Shown here piece after piece: positions 12,501 through 20,526 of a stretch of 64,000 nt of DNA. The position numbers and the translations under genes are program-made. Under the pieces are notes generated by a model that was given only the letters and a program-made list of their open reading frames with translations, was not told the DNA's origin and made no database searches. The stretch comes from Symsagittifera roscoffensis (Eukaryota > Xenacoelomorpha > Acoela > Convolutidae), in the NCBI RefSeq assembly GCF_963678635.1, contig NC_087068.1:21479029-21543028 (forward strand). Reading direction: 5' to 3'. Numbering within the stretch: the stretch's first letter is position 1; every line of letters begins with the position of its first letter.

Positions 12501-15500
12501 TGAATTTTTACTACCTTCCGGCTATCAGAAGGGCTCCCTCGAAGTTATTCACTCTCTATCTTCAAAGTTGCTTCATATCGCAATCAAAAGTTGATTTTGA
12601 ACTGATATTGGTCTTAAATCTTTGCATTAACGGTCAAAATCAAATTTCATTCCAGTTTTTTGAACCAATTGTGTTATTATCAACAAAATTTTATCTTTTC
12701 AGGAGTTTGGATGTTTGTTTTGTCGAGTGAACAAAGTAGCGTAATCTAGAAGACAAACTATATGGTTTTAATATGCAAATTGATTACAAAAAAAGACCTG
12801 GCTAACTCGTCAAATTTATTTTCCTTTTTGCTTGCAAGGACAAATCTTTATCATTGAGAACATTTTTGTTACTCCGGTATAATCTATAAAAAAAGGTTAA
12901 GTCTATATTGACGTCGCAATAAAGTTCTTTCATCTTTTTTGTCGAATTTCCAGAGGAGTTAAAAGCTATCAAAAAAGAAAAAAACCTTTGTTGCGTTGTT
13001 AAATCTGTAAATTCGATAGAGAATCGGCTCCTTGAGCGCATAATATAAAGTCGGGAAATAAGACCATGTTTGCTAATTGATGTGAAATTGTAAATTTAGT
13101 TGGAAGTTAGTGTAACCCTTGAATACGGGAACCTTTAATCGGCTTTTCAAAAATGGTGAATGACTCTTGTGGCGTTGAAAATAAAAATTGAATACTTGAG
13201 GTTGTAATAAACTCCTCGAGTAAATGCGATAATTTAGGATTTGAGGGCAGAAATTTATAGGAACCTTCTATTTTATGATGGGCTAAGAAAACAAACGTGT
13301 CGTTTTTTTGGCTGCTTTCCATGCCATAAATTTTGTCCCAAGGTCCCATTTGGCACAAAGTAAACTGAGCAGATAACAGTTCCCTCAAAAATCGATAAAA
13401 ATGAAAGCAAATTGTGGTCTAGGAATAACTCAGTTTGTTTTTTGAGTGCAAATAGAGGTGTATTGAATGATTATTGCCAGTATGAAGCCAACATATTTAC
13501 AGTCAAATTTAATAGTAAAATCATTATTGTTCGTCCCGATTACGCAAAATCAGGCACCAAAAATATGCATGGCGTCGAACTCAGTGAAAAAACTCTTCGA
13601 TGACAAGGAAAACATCGATCTGATTATCATGTTTTGTTTTCCAGTATTTTTGTGTAAATTTTGGCGTTACATCGACAACAAAATGACTTTTTTGTCATTC
13701 TTAGCTAGTAAGAAGAGTAATTTAATATTTTCTACCTTAATTTGTACGAACAAGTGAAATTGCCAATTGAAGAAATTCCAAAAAAAATTAAACAAAACTG
13801 CGCGTCACAGGGTTATTGTTAAAAAAGCACAGAATGTTCCGATCATATTCTGGGGGGGGGGGGAGGCGTTAAGTCCTGCTAGAAAAATTACGACTGCACT
13901 AAAAGTAATCACCCTTAGTGCTGCCATAACATAACCCTATTAGCCTCTTATGATATCAAGCTGATAGCCTATTATTCCTATATCTGCACTTTTTTGAGTA
14001 CCAATCAGGTACATTGAGTATCAATTCTCGAATGCATCTCAATTCTTTCTCATTTTGTATGAGTTTAACGAAAGGGATTTATCTATACGATACGTTTGAT
14101 CAAATTTTCTATCTATTTCAATCAAGAGTAAAAAAGTAAAAATTGAGCAATTGCATGTCACTGAATTAAAGTTTCAATGGTTGCTTGGTTTTCTGGAGCT
14201 CTGATTTTTTCAGTTTACTGCCACAATTAATCAAACTCAATCATCAGCGCAGATGACTTCTCATCTGCACAGTCCGCCCCCAGTTTTTGGGTATCCATAA
14301 ATTAAGAAAAAATTAACATATATGTCGTGTGTCATCGCCGTATTGCGCAATCAAAAGTTTTTTTGTTTCTATTGTGTTCGTAATCGTTTCATTTTGTGTT
14401 TGTAGTCGTATTCCGAATGCATGAGCTGCTCTGATTTTATCTCCTTTTGTATCAGTAATGGTATTTGCATTTTGTATATGCAATCAGATCTCGCTCTGTT
14501 CAGCTTGTTGCCTTCTACTCCACCTAATTGTATTGCCCAAAAACCATTTAAACTCTACCAAGCCCTTCCAAACTATCGATTTGTTCAAAGAATCCTCTCT
14601 TCTAACTGTTAGTAAAAGTTTCAGATTTTTAGTTGTCAAAAACAATACTTTCATCTGGTTCCTGTTACCAATATCGTAAGCAAATTTCCCGTATGCCTTT
14701 TTTATCCGTGGTGTGCGTTCGCCGATTACCCGTTGAGCCAAATGTCTGTTGATCCCAATATTATTGTTTTTTTTTAATATACCCGTTGTACCCCAAATGA
14801 TTGTAGTTTTCTCCCAAGGTTACCGAGATCTGCCAAATCTTCTAACTATTTACATTTCCTTGTATAAGATTTCTAGTGCTACTGTTTGCATCTCATCTTG
14901 TACCCCTTTTGAGAAAACCGCAAACTACTAAATTTTTTGACACCCTTTACCGTGATTGCCAATGTATTGTTGCATTACTTTTTACCCCTCACCGCTTTTC
15001 CTACTCGTACCGTTTTTTCTCAGCTGTTTATCAATGTTTTTGTACTGTTTCCTTTTTTGTTACCATTCTTTATCCTTACCTATTGGAGAAAAAGTATCTT
15101 TTTCTGGCTGCTGTTTAATAGTTCTCAAGACTGAGTGTTTGGCGAAACTCCCCTATGTGCGTTTGTTTCCAATGCCCATACAAAATCTCAATGAGGTCAA
15201 CCGATTTTGTCCATTTGTCGCGTCTTCGCCATGTTGGCAAACATTCCTTGAGAAGCCAAGCCCAAAACTGTTCCATTGTTGCGTTAACTTCTGTCGAATG
15301 TTTTCTCGTTGAAACTTTCTAGTTTTTATTGCACATGTCTGTGACCGTTCCTGTGCAACATAAACATATGGTCTTTGCGTTTATACAGATAAGTTTTACA
15401 ACATGGGAGAAACTGCTCAGAGAGTATAAAAGCTGGTAAGAGATTGAAAATGTTTTGGGCGCGGCAAACTCTCAAAAATTACCATTATTGAAGGAAGCGA

Positions 15501-18500
15501 TTGAAGCATTTATTTTGGACTTTGCGAGTTGGTTGGATAAATCGTGAAGTGGAACAAAATATATTCTTTTTTTTGTATCAACCGATTGTCAAAATGGCCC
15601 TCCAGTTCTTAAATTTTTTTTGACTCATTTCGTTTTAAAATTTTTAATCGACTATTTTAACCCTCGCAAATTTTCGAAATGTAAAAGACCGGACCATGGG
15701 TCGAGTTTTTTTGTAACGACTTAAAAATATTCAGCAAGAAAAATCATGATAATCTTATTTCATATACTTTGGATGATCATAGATTCGATACAGTGGTAGA
15801 ACGACTTTTTTACACAATGAAATCAACAATGGTGCAATGTCGTTTACCGAACCAAAAGTTTTTTTTTTAATTAGCAATTGTTAAAATTGTTTGGTCTATT
15901 TGGAGTTAAACAACCATTAACTAGATGCACATCTTTCATGAAACACTTTATCAGAACACCTAACACGTTTTTGAAAAACTTGGTCTCATATGCAGTTAGT
16001 TTGAATAAAAGGAAGTCATTTTTTTCTGAACGCAAGAGCACAGGACTGGGCAGAAAACGATCAGATAGAAGATGAATACATTGGAGAAAAGGCTCAAAAG
16101 CAAAAGGGATATGATAGGGACCTGATGAACAAAGAAGCGGGGTCCAAAAAGAGAGCCCTAGTGTCGGAACTCTTTACTAAATGAAAGGACTGATATTGAA
16201 AAAAGGTTAATCGAACAGAGGGATAACCGTATTTTAGACCTTCAAAGGTCAAAAATGAGTCTGCTTCCGATCACACTGACACTCGACAACGGGCACATAA
16301 TCAAGAAATCCGACTTAACGTTCAGACTCATTTGCTCCGAAAAAATTGGATAGTAAAACTGATTTATTGTTTAAATGTTCAGATTTAGCAGGGAGGAGTT
16401 AAAAACTCTCCTAAGATCAGACCGGGCTCGGGTCTCGCGGGATCCTCAACCACGGGTCGACAGTCGAAACTAGCTTCTGTGAAAAAGAGAAGAGCATTGA
16501 CGAAACTTTGTTCAATTGCTAAAAATATTCTTTCCTTTCATTACGTCATTTCATATTTTTTACATTGAGATCACTGGGATAAAGTTTTAGGCGACTATTT
16601 GGGAGAGGGTACATATGATAATTACAGGACTTAATTGTTCACATCTGCTATTTAGATACCTCTAGACAGTTAAAATTAGACGACAATTCGATAAACGCAG
16701 AAGACTCCTACAAAGGGTACACGTGAGGACATGATATCTATTGAGAGCTGTACAAAAAAACGTAATCTATCCATACTCCATCCGTTCCAACAGGTAGTTC
16801 CTTCAGAACTCGAACGGAACCTCCAGAAAGAGGTGGAAAAAGACGTTTTTTGGACAGCGTTGCACCAATTGACTTAGTTGTAATCATTTTGCAAGTTGAG
16901 CCTGAGCGGCCGTTGGTCGAGATAAGGTCTCCGATGAAGACGCCAGAGAAAGCGCATTTAGGAGCTTTGTTCATCAACCCTACCTAGGACCCCCTGACTC
17001 CATTGGCAGACACTGGGACCGCGAGATCTTATTAACCGAAACTACTGGTTATACAACAAGGCCTTTACCCTCAGTGGATCCAACCATTATAGTCGCTGCA
17101 CCATTTTCGGCTGAAGTCGACGGACGCAGCGACACAGAAGCAAATCAGCGATAAAACTTCTCTCATCAACACAGGAACAAGAAAGGACGCAGATACTTTT
17201 CACAATGACTTCAACGTAGCCTAAAACTGCGTAAACGAACTCCAAAACTTTTCTTTTAATATACTTTTAGTGCAATACCAATTTTTTTAAATTGTTCATT
17301 TCTGAATTTTATCTTAAGGGGATTTTTGCCCATTTAATAATTTAGTTAGCTTACTATTCATCAATTTCTAACTTTTACTATTTATCAATTCGTCTTGTTT
17401 TAATTGTGTAATAACGTTCTCTAAAAAGTCCCTGTAGATACCTGTATGAATTGTCGATAGCCTGTAAATTGTGCACTTAGCCTTTACTCTTCTGATATAT
17501 ATTGTATTTATCTCTTGTAGTTTCTTTGGTGTTCTCAGTAAGTTTCGTTACTTTTGTTTTAAGCTTCTATTGGAGGGTGAAGGAGGAGTTGAGTATGAGT
17601 GTTATATTGGCCACCTTTCATTGTGATAGGTATAATTTTTTCCTGCATCGGGGAGCATAGTGAATTGTGTTTTTAGTTGGTTAGATAACTGCCATTTGTG
17701 ACACCTGGACTTCGTGACACTTTTCTAGTAGAAAGGATACAGTTTGAGTTCAAATACTTCTTTTTTTATTCTATTAACTCTTGGTTGTCTTCAAGTATAC
17801 CAGTGGTATTTCATCAATCGTTATTAGTAGTGAAAAATATTTCAGTTAATAAATCATTAAATACTGCTGATGTATTCACTGATAACCGGATGAAGCTGAC
17901 CCTTTACATCTAAAAAATCAAGTTTTTTTAGAAGCCAATAAAACTTCTGGATGTTGATGTTACCACAGTCATGTGAATTAACTCAGTGTTTTGGTTTAAC
18001 AATTTGATTTAATACTATCGATGTATATTTTTTCGTGAACCTACGATATGATTTTTTTTAGCTCTGTCTGCATTAATATCTATATCTATATTTGAGCACC
18101 CCTGTCCCATGTCTCTAGATCAGAGACTGCTTTCGTTTAGTGAATATCAAACGTTTCGTTTAGTGATTATCACAAATCTGTTTGTATTTGCAGCGTACGA
18201 GTGTGAGTGTGAGAATGACTGGAGCGGCAGGAACTGCGACGAGGCTGGACCCGCTGCTCTGGTAGCCACTGCCACTCTCTCCCTCGCGGCCATCATAGTC
18301 ATCCTATGTGCCATCATATTCCTCCTTTGTAAGTATAGCCGTCATGTAATCATGTAAATATGACGTAAATAACCAAGGGAACAACAGCTGTTCTCCGCAA
18401 AGAACCGTATGTGCAGCTCGTATGTTGTTTCTTATCCTTGTGGATGATTAAGTGATTAAGTGTCAACTTTAGTTTAAAAGAAACGGGTGGATTTTTTTCT

Positions 18501-19561
18501 TTTTCGTTTACCAATGAATTGAAGCATATAATGTTTTGTAAATAATATTTTGTCAAGTACCCATAGTCAAAATTATATATGTAACTAAATGAAACTTATT
18601 CAGCTCCCCTCTCTCTTCCAAATCACGCGCATGTCAATTTAATGGGGCAACCACTTCTTTCGCAAGGCGTTCATTGTGTGCCTAAACACCAAAAGTTAAT
18701 TTCATAATATGTCTTTTGAGTTTACAACTAATTCTTTAGCCCCGCCACACCCTCAAAATTTATTCAAAAAATCATAAGCAAAACGAAAGTTATAAAAATG
18801 TATAATTTAATTTATTTTGCTTTCGTTTTTGTAACCAAAATTTATTGTGGAGCGGTAACGTTTGGTGCTGTTTTTGTGAAGTCAAACTATCAGAAACAGT
18901 TTGCTCTGAAACAGTTTAATTCTTTTCTTTTTTAGTGATTCTGATGTTGTTCTGCTACTGCCGTGCGGGCAAAAAAGCGAAAGCATTCACGGCCGACGAT
19001 CTGGATTTCCACGATCAGAACATGGGTAAAAAAGTAGTCGAGGGTGGAGGCGAAGACGACGCAGACTTCGTTCTAGACCAACTCCGAAAACCTGTCAATC
19101 ACGTGCCATCCTTAACCCCTCCCCCTTTCCATGCATCTCATACTATAATACCGAACGGAAAGTCCCCCTCTGTCAACCACTCGACCACGAACCTGTCAGG
19201 GGGTCCCAAAGTGAACCCCCGCTACATCGCTTCAAGTCCGGTTCCCCATCGAGGCACCCCGACTCCGGGACACAATGAAGACGTCGGCAGATACCTAAAA
19301 GCCAAGACTCACGAGCTGGACCGTCACGCTGCCAATATGGGGGGACATGATACTCTTATGGTCTACCACTATGAGGGCGGCGATAGTGATCGGGGGGATG
19401 TTAGTGATGTAATGTCCCAAGCTTCGGAACCCAATTATGAACCCTTTCACAAAATGGGCCCGCCTTTTCACAAAATGGCCAACATGTTCGCACCCAATGG
19501 ACAAACTTCCCCTCCCCCTCCCGCCCGCAACAACCCTAACACGCCCTCTCATGCAGTGTGA
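396..19561 (+). CDS. Classical (type III) cadherin, 3' part: eight last coding exons
   Basis: Homophilic cell-cell adhesion receptor of the plasma membrane, linked to actin through catenins. Exons 396-587, 1177-1350, 2018-2237, 2630-2999, 3203-3507, 3932-4041, 18194-18328 and 18936-19561 join with matching phases at every junction, all with GT/AG borders. Encoded order: LamG1, EGF-like, LamG2, two cysteine-rich EGF-like segments, one transmembrane helix, then a cytoplasmic tail of about 210 residues. The tail contains GGGEDDADF, like the p120-catenin-binding core of classical cadherins, and LMVYHYEGGDSD, like the beta-catenin-binding region. LamG and EGF between cadherin repeats and membrane is known for insect CadN-type cadherins; vertebrate classical cadherins lack them. 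The cadherin repeats must lie upstream of the window. The terminal EGF is interrupted by a 14.15-kb intron that hosts another gene on the other strand. Family assignment is firm; orthology to CadN is an inference. Confidence 0.9.
640..1060 (+). repeat. Intronic dispersed repeat, family D copy 1
   Basis: About 420 bp, shared with 1500-1925 and 9055-9500 in the same orientation. Landmarks: TAGGTCGCGATGA, then GGCGAACGCCACT, TTTCGAAAATGGAGTTTA, TTGTTCTAGAAATTCAA and CAACTGTCTGTTGGCT. No terminal repeats or tail clear enough to classify it. Confidence 0.7.
1177..1350 (+). CDS. Cadherin exon b: second half of LamG1
   Basis: Acceptor TGCCTTTTAG and donor GTACGC. Phase 1 on both sides; the junction codon with the previous exon is TGC (Cys). 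It contains LDLNAPLQVGGV, the PLQxGG strand typical of LamG domains of cadherins and neurexins. Confidence 0.88.
1500..1925 (+). repeat. Intronic dispersed repeat, family D copy 2
   Basis: Same order of landmarks as copy 1: TAGGTCACGATGA, AGGCAAACTCCACGATCGAA, TTTCGAAAATCGAGTT, TTGTTCTAGAAATTCAAA, CAACTGGCCGTT. More diverged than copy 3. Confidence 0.68.
2018..2237 (+). CDS. Cadherin exon c: end of LamG1 plus EGF-like domain
   Basis: Acceptor TTTTGTTGTAG, donor GTGAGC, out phase 2. It starts with GCVREFLINGK, the conserved Gly-Cys strand near the end of a LamG domain. A six-cysteine EGF-like unit follows, including CGQHGKC and CDCHPRYEGTTC. Confidence 0.9.
2630..2999 (+). CDS. Cadherin exon d: first part of LamG2
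   Basis: Acceptor CTGATGCAG, donor GTGAGT, out phase 0. The sequence is clearly GC-richer than its flanks. It encodes EITLSFRSTAKDVSEMILLG and later VTDGQWHSVRVMRDGK, the two most conserved LamG strands. Confidence 0.92.
3203..3507 (+). CDS. Cadherin exon e: end of LamG2 plus EGF-like start
   Basis: Acceptor TTGTTTTCCAG, donor GTAAGA, phase 0 in and 2 out. It contains IMIGGYISE and NFQGCISDVRFNRIQLPL, the C-terminal LamG strand with its cysteine. A cysteine-rich stretch beginning CNPDPCGSPGVTC follows. Confidence 0.92.
3932..4041 (+). CDS. Cadherin exon f: EGF-like cysteines
   Basis: Acceptor TTTTGTTTCAG, donor GTAAGT, phases 2 in and 1 out. It finishes one cysteine-rich segment (CPVGTRLNDFDQC) and opens the last EGF (CDLYKPCVHAIECRDVFG), which is completed only in the exon 14 kb downstream. 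Confidence 0.88.
4529..5010 (+). repeat. Left arm of an intronic long inverted repeat
   Basis: Reads AGCAGGTTACTGGGCAAGTA to CTGGTTTTCCTCGACGC. The reverse complement recurs at about 7930-8345 (e.g. TACTTGCACAGTAACCGGCT; GTGTCGAGAAAAACCGG). Between the arms lie 2.9 kb including the last exon of the nested gene. Confidence 0.7.
5217..6480 (+). repeat. Three diverged direct copies inside the inverted repeat
   Basis: Blocks near 5240-5600, 5690-6060 and 6190-6480 share GATGATTATTTGTGG(T)ACCTGATT, an ACACCC(G/A)AAA block and GCACAGAATGTTC-like segments. A fourth partial copy is at 6600-6780. They are relatives of the arm sequence, so the region grew by local duplication. Confidence 0.6.
6874..7451 (-). 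CDS. Nested gene exon 5 (C-terminal exon)
   Basis: Acceptor ATGTTTCAG; phase 1 joins exon 4 to give GCT (Ala). Open for 191 codons to the stop at 6874-6876, far longer than chance frames in the surrounding AT-rich DNA. The tail is rich in Ser, Asn and Lys. The exon lies inside a segment flanked by a long inverted repeat. Confidence 0.75.
6874..12242 (-). CDS. Nested antisense five-exon gene, single-pass membrane protein of 343 aa
   Basis: I do not recognise the family. Exons in transcript order: complement 12103-12242, 11559-11678, 11195-11248, 10949-11088, 6874-7451. Splice phases are 2, 2, 2, 1, all GT/AG, with no internal stop, giving 343 residues from ATG to TAG. Residues 1-107 are hydrophilic, with a Gly-rich stretch (GAGPGGGSG near 51-59). 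Residues 108-129 form one strong transmembrane helix (AWLIIFGLIGGFVFTLYIVC). A basic cluster RKRARELRIRR (139-149) and a likely helix, ETEQRFKNLGTVIRFIETIE, follow, then a polar Ser/Asn/Lys-rich tail of about 150 residues. No signal peptide is visible. The positive residues after the helix suggest that the C-terminal side is cytosolic. The whole gene lies within a cadherin intron on the other strand. The phase-consistent reconstruction is the main evidence. Confidence 0.75.
7930..8345 (-). repeat. Right arm of the intronic inverted repeat
   Basis: Inverted partner of 4529-5010. Order is conserved along the arm: the ACCGGTTTC end, GGTCTAATTT, the TTTTTTCGTTCAGATTTT block, then GGTCGGAACATTCTGTGCTA. 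Homology continues weakly to about 7790 (CACGCAAAATTAGCTATCAC). Confidence 0.7.
9055..9500 (+). repeat. Intronic dispersed repeat, family D copy 3
   Basis: Begins TTTTATATAGGTCGCGATGA as in copy 1 and ends CAGCTGTCTGTTGGCT. A fragment of the same family (GACAAACTCCACTCTCGAA) sits at 8391-8410. Confidence 0.7.
10021..10438. mobile_element. hAT-type MITE, 418 bp, with 8-bp target duplication
   Basis: Terminal inverted repeats CAGGGTTGCAT at both ends, with TTGATTTAAATC-like subterminal repeats. It is flanked by an exact 8-bp duplication GATATACT (10013-10020 and 10439-10446). An 8-bp duplication and CAGGG termini are typical of hAT transposons. No transposase; non-autonomous. Confidence 0.85.
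10525..10700 (+). mobile_element. Fragment of the G/C-rich hAT-like MITE family
   Basis: Shares GGCGCTTTTGGCGCCAA, TACTAACTTTGAGGG, AGCGCGCGCCGAAAAAA and CGCAATTTTTTGGTCAAAA with copies at 54278 and 62689. The family termini are missing, so this copy is truncated. Confidence 0.7.
10949..11088 (-). CDS. Nested gene exon 4 (transmembrane helix)
   Basis: Acceptor ATATGTTTAG behind a long pyrimidine tract with a GCTAAT branch-like site; donor GTAAGT, out phase 1. Encodes GNAWLIIFGLIGGFVFTLYI and the following basic region. Confidence 0.78.
11195..11248 (-). CDS. Nested gene exon 3 (54 nt microexon)
   Basis: Acceptor AGAGCTCCAG, donor GTTAGC. Phase 2 in and out, which is what lets exon 2 join exon 4 without a stop. 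Encodes GFLRVFEILSQDSKQCA. The pyrimidine tract is weak, so this is the least certain exon. Confidence 0.5.
11559..11678 (-). CDS. Nested gene exon 2
   Basis: Starts after TGTGGTCTAG and ends at donor GTAAAA; phase 2 in and out. Encodes a Gly/Ser-rich segment (IRGAGPGGGSGTLKKLSDF). Confidence 0.7.
12103..12242 (-). CDS. Nested gene exon 1 (start codon)
   Basis: ATG at 12242. Encodes MEGTTYGAFKKDQLDQ through to KFEYFV; donor GTAAGTAAG, out phase 2. The frame upstream of the ATG runs into a stop with no other ATG, so this start is preferred. Confidence 0.75.
12802..13412 (-). other. Coding-like minus-strand frames, unassigned
   Basis: Two open stretches: 13412-13107, which contains LLSAQFTLCQMGPWDKIYGM and ends IKGSRIQGLH, and 13041-12802 in another frame. 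No ATG-led complete gene or strong splice pair was found. They lie upstream of the nested gene's start codon and could be decayed exons or a retroelement remnant. I do not recognise the peptides. Confidence 0.3.
14340..15114. other. Pyrimidine-rich intron stretch, no gene supported
   Basis: The plus strand is strongly C/T-rich, which keeps several frames open on both strands. The peptides (many Cys, Phe and Leu on plus; Lys and Arg on minus) are compositional. It may belong to the retroelement remnant that follows. Confidence 0.4.
15115..15325 (-). pseudogene. Possible BEL/Pao retrotransposon integrase C-terminal remnant
   Basis: The minus-strand frame encodes MEQFWAWLLKECLPTWRRRD followed by KWTKSVDLIEI. 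This resembles the FW..W..EYLP.L..R.KW motif after the integrase core of BEL/Pao elements. The frame closes after about 65 codons and no protease, RT or LTR was seen nearby, so this is at most a fragment. Confidence 0.4.
15403..17152 (+). pseudogene. Decayed plus-strand coding region, origin unknown
   Basis: Successive frames read like protein but are broken by shifts and stops: 15403-15548 (ANSQKLPLLKEAIEAFILDF), 15676-15860 (DDHRFDTVVERLFYTMKS), about 16030-16180 (NARAQDWAENDQIEDEYIGE), 16180-16350 (MSLLPITLTLDNGHIIKKSD) and 16888-17152 (83 codons, including IGRHWDREILLTETTGY). Base composition is richer in G and C than the surrounding intron. Probably a mobile or viral-like gene remnant; I recognise no domain. 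Confidence 0.4.
18194..18328 (+). CDS. Cadherin exon g: end of last EGF plus transmembrane helix
   Basis: Acceptor TTTGTATTTGCAG, donor GTAAGT, phase 1 on both sides. It completes the EGF with YECECENDWSGRNC. A hydrophobic helix rich in Ala, Ile and Leu follows, continuing into the next exon and stopping at a basic RAGKKAK stop-transfer. Confidence 0.92.
18936..19561 (+). CDS. Cadherin last exon: membrane exit and cytoplasmic tail
   Basis: Acceptor TCTTTTCTTTTTTAG; open to the TGA at 19559-19561. The tail has a p120-like GGGEDDADF motif about 40 residues after the membrane and a catenin-binding-like LMVYHYEGGDSD about 140 residues in. The usual SLSSL serine cluster after the YEG motif is not obvious here (DVSDVMSQASE instead). 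A small internal duplication, PFHKMGPPFHKM, sits near the C terminus. Confidence 0.9.
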
Positions 19562-19588
19562 TCAAATTAACACACGCAATCTTGCCAA

Positions 19589-19594
19589 AATAAA
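19589..19594 (+). terminator. AATAAA, possible polyadenylation signal of the cadherin
   Basis: A perfect AATAAA lies 28 bases after the stop codon. That would give an unusually short 3' UTR, so it may be secondary to a signal further down. Confidence 0.35.
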
Positions 19595-20526
19595 TCTGCG
19601 ATGGGAAAGAAAACTGAGAAACTGTTTGAAAATCGTGCAATAGCTACTAAAAAAGACCGAATATTGTGAAATTCTGGCAGCTTCAGCTGGAAAATCAAAA
19701 CTTTCAGTTATTTCATCAATTTCCCCTCAAGCAACAGTGCAGTTTTCAAGTTTATACTGCTTTTCACTTAAATGTGTTTTTTACGCACTAATACCACTAA
19801 TGTCTTGGCTTTTTTTTTAGCCCAAGGTGCTAGCCACTGGCTTAACTTATTTCAAAACTAAAGTGATAAATTTTGAATGTGCCTTGAGTTCTTAATTCAT
19901 TTATAATTGCTATTTATAAAAGTTAATTTACAAAAAAAAAATTCAATTCAACTTTTCGCTTTTACTTCAACTTGCTGACCAAAATTCAACCAATAGTAAA
20001 GCCACCCGTAGCCAACTAGCTAAACATTTTGAAAAATGTCTTTTTTGGCAAAACGTCTTTATTATGGGATTTAAGGAATTTTTTTTAAACTATAGAGAAA
20101 GATGATCGTGCGAGCATTGTTCTAAAATTGTACAATTGTTCTAATTGTAAATTTTCAATAGTACAGGTAATTTTGTTCCGATCTTTAGGGCGGGCTGGTT
20201 GTGCATTTTTATTAAATGTTATTTTAATCACAGTCATTCATTTTTCTATCGCAAACAGCGCAAAGCTTAGCTTCGCCTCTGTTGATATTTTTTAGTTAAA
20301 TCTGCCGGAACCCATAATTGATCAAATTTAGCGTAGCTTGTTTGCGCCCCCAACAAAAATAGTGTTTTTGAACTTGAAACCATAAAAATTGCGCTGCCAC
20401 TTGAAATTATTATAGGTTGGCGTCAAAGGCACTATTAAAACTCAAAATTTGCTTTTCCCAAATGTTTATATTTGAGATAAACCAGGGTATTGCAACCGAC
20501 TGCATGACTTTTTCCAATATTTACTC
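19595..20526. other. Intergenic DNA after the cadherin
   Basis: AT-rich with homopolymer runs. Contains AGCTTCGCCTCTGT near 20270, a short motif also seen near 8850 and 10850, so probably an old repeat tail. No gene seen. Confidence 0.6.

Larger units (their letters stand above)
4042..18193 (+). other. 14.15-kb cadherin intron hosting another gene and repeats
   Basis: Bounded by GTAAGT and TTTGCAG. It contains the five-exon antisense gene, an inverted repeat, an intact hAT MITE, dispersed repeats and decayed coding sequence. Stretches 11690-12100, 12250-12800 and 17153-18193 show nothing beyond AT-rich intron DNA. Confidence 0.85.

Noticed and set aside
14956-15312. 118-codon Cys/Phe-rich plus frame
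   Set aside because: Arises from C/T-rich composition; the opposite strand carries the better retroelement-like reading.
16738-16977. 79-codon minus frame within the decayed region
   Set aside because: All three local plus frames are also long here because of GC content; the plus-strand readings form a more consistent series.
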